From NCBI RefSeq assembly GCF_000720185.1, contig NZ_JOIY01000039.1:1-64000 (forward strand): DNA of 64,000 nt, in the 5' to 3' direction. Both the position numbers and the translations under genes were made by a program. The notes beneath the pieces are model-generated. The model worked only from the letters and a program-made list of their open reading frames with translations, ran no database searches and was not told where the DNA came from. Positions 58,598 to 64,000 of the stretch are shown one piece after another (the first letter of the stretch is position 1; each line of letters opens with the position of its first letter). Source of the stretch: Streptomyces sp. NRRL S-340. GTDB taxonomy: Bacteria; Actinomycetota; Actinomycetes; Streptomycetales; Streptomycetaceae.

Positions 58598-58981
58598 GCC
58601 ACGGTCTCCGGATCCTGATCGGAGGTGGGCGGGTGTCGGGTCGTGCGGTGGAGCGGACTGTGCTGTGCTGCGTGCGGTGCGGTGGAGCGGGGTGTGCGGT
58701 GAGGCGTGCGGTGCGGTGGTGCCGGCGGCCGTCCCCGCGGTGGTACGGGCGGGCCGTGCGCGGTGGTGCCGACGGGTGTCCGCGGTGGTGCCGCGCGGAC
58801 CGTGCGGGCGTGGTGCGCGCGCCGCGCCGTCTGCCGCCAGTATGACGGGGACGGGCGCCCCGGGGCACGGTCCGGCGGCAACCTGCCCGCACGATCTCCG
58901 CCATGGCGGCTGGGACGGGCGCCCCGGGTCGTGGTCCGGCGGCAGCCCGCCCGCACGATCCGGGCTACGACGGCTGGGGCG
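58598..58981. other. gap with GTGCGGTG-rich sequence and a 47-bp repeat
   Basis: About 380 bp between M56 and fahA. The left half is made of irregular GTGCGGTG-like elements. At 58850-58896 and 58914-58960 two copies of a 47-bp unit match in about nine bases of ten. No credible gene or BlaI-type repressor is seen. Confidence 0.55.
58850..58960. repeat. two copies of a 47-bp unit
   Basis: Copies at 58850-58896 and 58914-58960, spacing 64 bp, both starting GACGGGCGCCCCGGG and ending near GCCCGCACGATC. They lie just after the fahA stop on the minus strand. Confidence 0.65.
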
Positions 58982-60193
58982 TCACCCCGCCACGATCCGT
59001 CCCGTGACCTCGCCCAGCCCCACCCGGACCCCGCCCGCGCCCGGCGCCCACGCCGACAGCGTCACCACGTCCCCGTCCTCCAGGAACGTCCGCTTGCCGT
59101 CCGGGAGTTCGATCGGTTCGCGGCCGTTCCAGCTGAGTTCCAGGAGCGAGCCGCGCTGGGCGGGCTCCGGTCCGCTGACCGTGCCCGACCCGTACAGGTC
59201 GCCGGTGCGCAGCGAGGCGCCGTTGACCGTCATGTGGGCCAACTGCTGGGCGGCCGTCCAGTACATCGTGGAGAACGGCGGCTGAGAGACGACGTGTCCG
59301 TTGATCGCGACGGAGATCCGCAGGTCGTAGCCGCCGGGGTCCTCCCCGGTGTCGTCCAGGTACGGCAGCAGCGGGTGCGTGCGCCGCGGCGGGGCCAGCC
59401 GTGCGTCCTCCAGCGCGTCCAGCGGAGTGATCCACGCCGACACCGACGTGGCGAACGACTTGCCGAGGAACGGGCCGAGGGGGACGTACTCCCAGGCCTG
59501 GATGTCCCGCGCCGACCAGTCGTTGAGCAGGCACAGCCCGAAGACGTGCTCGCGGAAGTCCGCGAGGGCCACCGGCTGCCCGAGCCGCGAGGGCACGCCC
59601 ACCACGAAGCCCACCTCGGCCTCGATGTCCAGCCGGATGGAAGGGCCGAAGACGGGGGCGGGGTCGGAGGGGGCCTTCCGCTGCCCCGAGGGGCGTACGA
59701 CGTCCGTGCCCGACACGACCACCGTGCCGGAGCGGCCGTGGTAACCGATCGGCAGGTGCTTCCAGTTGGGCGTCAGCGAGTCCTCGGCGTCCGGGCGGAA
59801 GATCCGGCCCACGTTGCGGGCGTGGTTCTCGGACGCGTAGAAGTCGACGTAGTCCGCGACCTCGAAGGGCAGGTGGAGGGTCACCGAGGACAGCGGGTGC
59901 AGGAACGGCGCCACGGTCTCCTGGTGGGCGGGCACGGTCACCCACGCCGTCAGCGCGCGCCGCACGTCCGACCAGGCGGTGCGGCCCGCGGCGAGCAGCG
60001 GGTTCAGGGTCGGCCGTGCCAGCAGGGCGGCGTAGGGGGAGCCGAGCGCCAGTGCCGCCGCGCCCGCGTCCAGGACGTGGTCGCCGAGCCGGACGCCGAC
60101 GGTCCGCTCCTGCGATCCGGCGCGGGAGAAGACACCGTAGGGAAGGTTGTGCGGACCGAAGGGATCGCCCTCGGGGACCTCGAAGGGGGGCAT
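58982..60193 (-). CDS. fahA: fumarylacetoacetase
   Basis: A 403-residue hydrolase that splits fumarylacetoacetate into fumarate and acetoacetate, the last step of tyrosine/homogentisate breakdown. Typical motifs: NLPYGVFSRAGSQERTVGVR at the N-terminus, VADYVDFYASENHARNVGRI with the catalytic region and calcium ligand, NWKHLPIGYHGRSGTVVVSG, EAEVGFVVG and LLNDWSARDIQAWEYVPLGP. Length is close to eukaryotic FAH, longer than short FAH-domain proteins. The ATG at 60193 has AGAGAGG upstream. Homogentisate dioxygenase is not next to it. A CCACACGTT repeat lies upstream. Confidence 0.95.
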   Translation of the reverse strand: MPPFEVPEGDPFGPHNLPYGVFSRAGSQERTVGVRLGDHVLDAGAAALALGSPYAALLARPTLNPLLAAGRTAWSDVRRALTAWVTVPAHQETVAPFLHPLSSVTLHLPFEVADYVDFYASENHARNVGRIFRPDAEDSLTPNWKHLPIGYHGRSGTVVVSGTDVVRPSGQRKAPSDPAPVFGPSIRLDIEAEVGFVVGVPSRLGQPVALADFREHVFGLCLLNDWSARDIQAWEYVPLGPFLGKSFATSVSAWITPLDALEDARLAPPRRTHPLLPYLDDTGEDPGGYDLRISVAINGHVVSQPPFSTMYWTAAQQLAHMTVNGASLRTGDLYGSGTVSGPEPAQRGSLLELSWNGREPIELPDGKRTFLEDGDVVTLSAWAPGAGGVRVGLGEVTGRIVAG

Positions 60194-60546
60194 CGGGTTC
60201 TGCCTCTCTTTCGTGTGCCGTGCGTTCCATGGGGGCGGCACCTGGGCGCACCTGGGCCACCGGGCCACACGTTCATGTGGTCGCGCCACACGTTACGGGG
60301 GAGGTGCCGTCTTGGGCAGTGTCCGCATAGTTCGCAATGCCCGGACCAGAGAGCCGGGGCGGGTGATCCGGGCCCGGTGTCCTCGGGGACGCGGACGGGG
60401 CGGATCCGCTCTGCGGGGACCGCGCGTCCGTCCGGCCGGCCAGGGGCACGGCACAGGCGGACCGCCTGGTGGGGGCCCTGCCCCTCACCGGCCGCATCGC
60501 CCTGTTCCCGTACGTCACCCGCGTGGCGGATCCGTATTCTCTGATC
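60194..60546. other. gap between fahA and the HAD phosphatase gene
   Basis: About 350 bp. It has CCACACGTT at 60265-60273 and 60286-60294 (21 bp apart), the first as part of CCACACGTTCATGTGG, a 5-bp-arm palindrome. This probably controls fahA. The right half contains the HAD promoter region. No gene is seen. Confidence 0.5.
60535..60540 (+). promoter_or_regulatory. -10 element (TATTCT) for the leaderless HAD transcript
   Basis: TATTCT ends 7 nt before the ATG at 60547, predicting an mRNA starting at the start codon. Confidence 0.5.
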
Positions 60547-61353
60547 ATGCCCGCTCCCCACGCCCCCGCCCTCATCGCCACCGACCTGGACGGAACGCTG
60601 CTGCGCGGCGACGACACCCTGTCCGAGCGGTCCCTCGCCGCACTCGCGCGGGCGACGGCGGCAGGCGCCCGGCACCTCGTCGTGACCGGCCGGCCGGCGC
60701 CGAGGGTACGGCCGCTGCTGAAGGACCTGGGCAGTACCGGGCTCGCGGTGTGCGGCCAGGGCGCACAGCTCTACGACGCCGGGGCGGACCGCCTGCTGTG
60801 GTCGCGGACGCTCGACCGGGAGACCGCCGAGACGGCGCTCGGCAAGATCGAGGCGGAGGTGGGGGAGGTGTACGCGGCGGTCGATCAGGACGGGGTGAAC
60901 GGGCTCACGCTCATCGAGCCGGGGTACCGCATGCCGCATCCCACGCTGCCCGCCCAGCGGGTGGCGCGGCGCGACGACCTGTGGCGCGCGCCCATCAGCA
61001 AGGTGCTGCTGCGCCATCCCGCCCTGTCCGACGACGAGCTGGCGGCGACGGCCCGGGGTGTGGCCGGTTCCCTCGTCACGGTCACCATGTCGGGCCCGGG
61101 GACCGTGGAGCTGCAGCCCCGCGGCGTCACCAAGGCGACCGGTCTGGCCCTGGCCGCCGGGCGTCTGGGGCTGGGGCCCGAGGACACCCTCGCCTTCGGT
61201 GACATGCCGAACGACATCCCCATGTTCCGGTGGGCCGCCCGGGGAGTGGCCATGGCCGACGCCCACCCGGAGCTGAAGGCGGTCGCCGACGAGGTCACCA
61301 CGTCGAACGAGGACGACGGCGTGGCCGTCGTCCTCGAGCGGCTGTTCCTCTGA
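60547..61353 (+). CDS. HAD-family (Cof-type) phosphatase
   Basis: A 268-residue HAD hydrolase of the Cof subclass (type IIB cap). Motif I, LIATDLDGTLL, holds the nucleophile Asp at about residue 13; motif II is VVTGRPAPR; motif III includes TKATGLALAA; motif IV is TLAFGDMPNDIPMFRWA. These enzymes act on sugar phosphates, FMN or related metabolites; the substrate is unknown. The frame is open to 60469 but a -10 at 60535-60540 supports the ATG at 60547. Confidence 0.92.
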   Translation: MPAPHAPALIATDLDGTLLRGDDTLSERSLAALARATAAGARHLVVTGRPAPRVRPLLKDLGSTGLAVCGQGAQLYDAGADRLLWSRTLDRETAETALGKIEAEVGEVYAAVDQDGVNGLTLIEPGYRMPHPTLPAQRVARRDDLWRAPISKVLLRHPALSDDELAATARGVAGSLVTVTMSGPGTVELQPRGVTKATGLALAAGRLGLGPEDTLAFGDMPNDIPMFRWAARGVAMADAHPELKAVADEVTTSNEDDGVAVVLERLFL

Positions 61354-61365
61354 GGGCCGGATCCG

Positions 61366-61854
61366 TCAGTACGCGCTGAAGACGTTGTCGATGGAGCCGT
61401 AGCGCGCGGCCGCGTAGTTGCAGGCGGCCGTGATGTTCGCGACCGGGTCGTAGATGTCGAACGACGTGCCGGCCACGTGGTAGGCGTTGAAGGTCGGCTG
61501 GATGACCTGGAGCAGGCCCTTGGACGGGATGCCCTTGGCGGCGTTGGAGTCCCAGTTGTTGATGGCCAGCGGGTTGCCGGAGGACTCGCGAATCACGTTG
61601 CGGTAGATGCCGTTGTACGTGCCGGGGATGCCCTTCTGGCCCATGATCGCGAGCGACTCGCGGATCCAGCCGTCCAGGTTGTTCGGGTAGGCGACCGTGC
61701 TGACCGTCTTCGCCGTGGTCGCCGCCGCGGGGGCGGCGGAGGCGCTGGTGGCGCCGATCAGGGGGAGGGCGAGGACGGCGGCGCCCGTGCCGGAGACGGC
61801 GAGGGTGCGGACGAGGCGGGCGGTGCGGGAACGGCGCTGACCGTTTGCAGGCAT
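61366..61854 (-). CDS. secreted SLT-domain lytic transglycosylase
   Basis: A 162-residue exported protein. The signal peptide is basic (NGQRRSRTARLVRTLA) with a hydrophobic stretch ending ASAAPAA, and the mature part is a soluble lytic transglycosylase fold. The motif YRNVIRESSGNPLAIN contains the catalytic glutamate (ES-S-NP pattern), with GIPSKGLLQVIQPTFNAYHV also typical. It cleaves the glycan chains of peptidoglycan during growth or spore germination. A c-di-AMP riboswitch lies directly upstream, and GGAGAGG is the ribosome site. Confidence 0.92.
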   Translation of the reverse strand: MPANGQRRSRTARLVRTLAVSGTGAAVLALPLIGATSASAAPAAATTAKTVSTVAYPNNLDGWIRESLAIMGQKGIPGTYNGIYRNVIRESSGNPLAINNWDSNAAKGIPSKGLLQVIQPTFNAYHVAGTSFDIYDPVANITAACNYAAARYGSIDNVFSAY

Positions 61855-61870
61855 GGGGGATTCCTCTCCG

Positions 61871-62074
61871 TCGCCTGCGAGGTGAGCTGTCGGGTTCGGG
61901 CGGGGAGGTGCCCGGCCGTGCCCTCGGGTGGCACGGCTTCACCCCGAGCCGTTCCGGCGCGGCGTACGACGTGGACGACGTACGGCGCTCCGGCCCGGCG
62001 ACTTACCTGGGTCCCCCGCTCCTGCCATGAAGTGGTTCGGTCGATGGATATCGGGCGGTGGCAGGATTCGGCGG
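61871..62074 (-). promoter_or_regulatory. c-di-AMP (ydaO/yuaA) riboswitch before the lytic transglycosylase gene
   Basis: On the minus strand the leader reads GCGGGGGACCCAGGTAAG, later GGCTCGGGGTGAAGCCG, then GAACCCGACAGCTCACCTC with GCAGGCGACGG just before the ribosome site. These match the ydaO consensus (GCGGGGGACCC, GGGGUGAA, GAAUCCGACAGCUAACCUCG) in order and spacing. TCCTGCCA (62059-62066) pairs with TGGCAGGA (62020-62027). c-di-AMP binding generally shuts off such cell-wall hydrolase genes, so hydrolase output falls when c-di-AMP is high. Confidence 0.9.
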
Positions 62075-62583
62075 CCACCCGACTGGCCGGGAACGTATGC
62101 GAGAGCACATGTCCCGAACAAGTACCTGATTCATACATCGCCCTAGTTGACCTTGATCCGGGGTGTTTTGGGTACTTGATCCTTTGCTTCTGCCAAGGGT
62201 CAACTCGTATGCGGGGGAAGGGAACCGGGGGTGTGCGGGGCGGCGGCGGGGCGACGGGGCGCGCGTGACCCAACTCACGGAATAATCCGGCCAGGAGCAT
62301 TTACGGCCAACAGGAATTGAAATGCTAATAGGGGTAAATCGGACCCCCTCGGTGAGGCCGGGGCGAGGAAGGGGTGGGGAGTGGTGATGCCGGGGCGGGG
62401 CAGCAGGGGAGAGGGAGTGGTGGCTGTCACGTTCGGTGAGGCTGTGGCCCGGTTCGCGCGGACGAGGGTTCGTCGCGCTCCGTGGCGGTCCGTCGCGGCC
62501 TGTCGCGGTCTGTCGTGCTCGGCGTGAGGCCGCGGAGGGGGCAGGGTAGGGAGGAGTGAGTCGATAAATATCTGTTCATACGT
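62075..62583. other. non-coding gap upstream of the riboswitch and polyprenyl synthase
   Basis: About 500 bp. The left part should hold the promoter of the transglycosylase transcript; the right part is GC-rich with no coding signal, then becomes A/T-rich near 62570. Confidence 0.35.
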
Positions 62584-62656
62584 GGTGATCGAAAACATAT
62601 CGGTCGTGATCCGATACCACCTGGCCTGTATCGGTGGGCGCTATCGGTGATCGAAA
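62584..62656 (+). promoter_or_regulatory. repeat-rich regulatory region before the polyprenyl synthase gene
   Basis: GGTGATCGAAA occurs at 62584-62594 and 62646-62656 (62 bp apart). Between them, CCGATAC (62611-62617) and GTATCGG (62628-62634) are perfect inverted arms with a 10-nt spacer, and ATCGGT recurs. This is a likely operator/promoter region. Confidence 0.5.
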
Positions 62657-62745
62657 CGTGACCGGATACGCTGACTTGAGTGATGGCAGCGACCTATCGA
62701 CAAACCGTGTAGCGCCAGCAGACACCAGCAGACAGGAGACCCCTC

Positions 62746-63756
62746 GTGACCGTCGTCGGGCCGTTCGGGCTGAGCGTGCGGGACCAGGCTCTCGAAGCCG
62801 ATGTCCAGGCCGGGTTGGCGGCTGTCGAGGAAGGGCTGCTCGAAGCCACCAAGAGCGAGGTCCCGTTCATCACGGAGGCCGCCCAGCACCTCGTCAGGGC
62901 GGGCGGGAAGCGGTTCCGCCCGCTGCTCGTGATGCTCGCGGCCCAGTTCGGCGACCCGTACGCGCCGGGCATCGTGCCGTCGGCCGTGGTGGTGGAGCTG
63001 ACCCACCTGGCGACGCTGTACCACGACGACGTGATGGACGAGGCCGCCGTGCGGCGCGGCGTGGCCAGCGCGAACACCCGCTGGGGCAACTCGGTGGCGG
63101 TCCTGACCGGCGACTTCCTCTTCGCCCGCGCCTCGCAGATCCTCGCCGACCTCGGCCCGGAGGCCGTCCGGGTTCAGGCGCTGGCGTTCGAACGGCTGGT
63201 CACCGGCCAGATCCTGGAGACGGCGGGCCCGCAGGACGGCAGGGACCCCGTCGAGCACTACCTGGACGTGCTGGGCGGCAAGACGGGATCGCTGGTGGCC
63301 GTCTCGTGCCGGTTCGGCGCGATGATGTCCGGGGCCGACGAGACGGTCGTGGACGTGCTGACGCAGTACGGGGAGCGGCTCGGCGTGGCGTTCCAGCTGG
63401 CCGACGACGTCCTGGACATCGCCTCCGACTCGCACGAGTCCGGCAAGACGCCGGGCACCGACCTGCGCGAGGGCATCGCGACGCTCCCGGTGCTGCGGCT
63501 GCGCGAGCGCGCCGCCCGGCTGGGGCTCGCCGAGGACGTCGCCCTGTGCGAACTGCTGGACTCCGACCTGAGCGACGACGCCCGGCACGCCGAGGCGCTG
63601 GCGGCGCTGCGCGCGCACCCCGCCCTGGAACAGGCGCGCCGCGACACCGTGCGGTACGCGGAGGAGGCGCGGGCCGCACTCGCGCCGCTGCGCGAGTGCG
63701 ACGCCAAGGCCGCGCTGCTCCAGCTGTGCGACGCGGTGGTGCACCGGGCCGGCTAG
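62746..63756 (+). CDS. long-chain polyprenyl diphosphate synthase
   Basis: A 336-residue trans-isoprenyl diphosphate synthase that elongates an allylic diphosphate with isopentenyl diphosphate. The first Asp-rich motif is LYHDDVMDEAAVRRG (about residue 90) and the second is FQLADDVLDIASDS (about residue 220), with GGKRFRPLL for IPP binding and GDFLFARASQ. The family is heptaprenyl to nonaprenyl synthases that supply menaquinone tails (MqnP partner). GTG start at 62746. A chain-length prediction from the five residues before the first motif (VELTHLATLYHDD) indicates small residues, consistent with a long chain. Confidence 0.93.
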   Translation: MTVVGPFGLSVRDQALEADVQAGLAAVEEGLLEATKSEVPFITEAAQHLVRAGGKRFRPLLVMLAAQFGDPYAPGIVPSAVVVELTHLATLYHDDVMDEAAVRRGVASANTRWGNSVAVLTGDFLFARASQILADLGPEAVRVQALAFERLVTGQILETAGPQDGRDPVEHYLDVLGGKTGSLVAVSCRFGAMMSGADETVVDVLTQYGERLGVAFQLADDVLDIASDSHESGKTPGTDLREGIATLPVLRLRERAARLGLAEDVALCELLDSDLSDDARHAEALAALRAHPALEQARRDTVRYAEEARAALAPLRECDAKAALLQLCDAVVHRAG

Positions 63757-63779
63757 CCCGTCCCCGTCCCCGCCCGCAG

Positions 63780-63829
63780 AGGGCGGCGTCTCCACCCTGA
63801 CCCCTACGGGGCGGGGGAGCCGCCGCCCT
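63780..63829 (+). terminator. hairpin after the polyprenyl synthase gene
   Basis: AGGGCGGCG (63780-63788) pairs with CGCCGCCCT (63821-63829), with more pairing inside, followed by T residues. It lies 23 bp past the stop. Confidence 0.75.
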
Positions 63830-63966
63830 TACGTGTCATACCGCAGGCGTACACGGAGTTGGCTCCGGGGTCTGACGCTTCCTCCCCGCCTGTTTGGTCA
63901 GATGGAAGCACGGACCGCACCACTCCTCACCGATTCGGGTGAGAATGGCGGCTTGGGGTGGGAGCA

Positions 63967-64000
63967 GTGCACACGGGCAGCCGCCGCCGACGACGGAGGT
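63967..64000 (+). CDS. possible start of the next gene (partial)
   Basis: A GTG at 63967 opens a frame (VHTGSRRRRRR, a basic start as in a signal peptide) that runs off the end. A GGGAG motif lies 4 nt upstream. Too short to identify. Confidence 0.3.
   Translation, partial: MHTGSRRRRRR

Noticed and set aside
58598..58981. BlaI/CopY-type repressor upstream of the M56 gene
   Set aside because: No open frame in the gap shows a winged helix or coding-like codon bias.

Overview
This is a high-GC actinobacterial chromosome segment, almost certainly from a Streptomyces or close relative. The protein-coding third positions are close to saturated with G or C, and GTG starts and ATGA/GTGA start-stop overlaps are common. 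Several genes have a -10 hexamer ending about 7 nt before the start codon, as in leaderless transcripts. Markers include paired XRE and DUF397 genes, DUF4229, a UdgX-type glycosylase and the futalosine route to menaquinone. Gene order matches what I remember of S. coelicolor around SCO4469 to SCO4583, in compressed form. I see no tRNA, rRNA, CRISPR array or insertion sequence.

Layout. 1-2.4 kb holds the start of a DEAD-box helicase, an unusual cold-shock gene and a small hypothetical pair, all leftward. 2.4-10.4 kb is a heme and cytochrome c maturation block: hemL, a phosphoglycerate-mutase-like gene, a secreted deacetylase-like lipoprotein, then ResA-like thioredoxin, CcdA, ResB and CcsB. 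10.4-17.3 kb has a SRPBCC protein, a nucleoside deaminase and the first menaquinone block (UbiD-like decarboxylase, MqnP, UbiX, an Lrp/AsnC regulator, MqnE), then UdgX. 17.3-26.3 kb carries a GNAT, a DUF4229 protein, a TetR regulator and a lipid module resembling mycobacterial htdX-fabG4-fadA2, then an acyl-CoA ligase and a LysR regulator. 26.5-36.4 kb has cspA, mqnA, a receptor Ser/Thr kinase, mqnC, a barrel-less amidohydrolase-like protein, the XRE/DUF397 pair, menG, a PASTA protein and a MenJ-like reductase. After an NlpC/P60 hydrolase, 38.1-54.3 kb is the complete 14-gene nuoA-N operon behind a Rex-type operator, closed by a 19-bp perfect hairpin. 54.3-64 kb carries Uma2, RecQ, a HEAT-like remnant, an M56 peptidase, fumarylacetoacetase, a HAD phosphatase, a lytic transglycosylase behind a c-di-AMP (ydaO) riboswitch, and a long-chain polyprenyl diphosphate synthase.

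How it works together. The window is a respiratory-chain neighbourhood. It makes the menaquinone head group (MqnA, C, E), prenylates, decarboxylates and methylates it (MqnP, UbiD/UbiX, MenG), supplies the isoprenoid tail (polyprenyl synthase) and partly saturates it (MenJ-like). It also encodes the menaquinone-reducing complex I and the heme and cytochrome c maturation proteins needed downstream. mqnB and mqnD are not in the window. I did not find a wholly new system. The items most worth checking are the truncated amidohydrolase-like gene after mqnC, the Lrp regulator inside the menaquinone block, the 20-bp palindrome touching udgX, the paired operators between fabG4 and fadA2, the cold-shock gene lacking its first beta strand, the c-di-AMP riboswitch, and the repeated elements upstream of nuoA.
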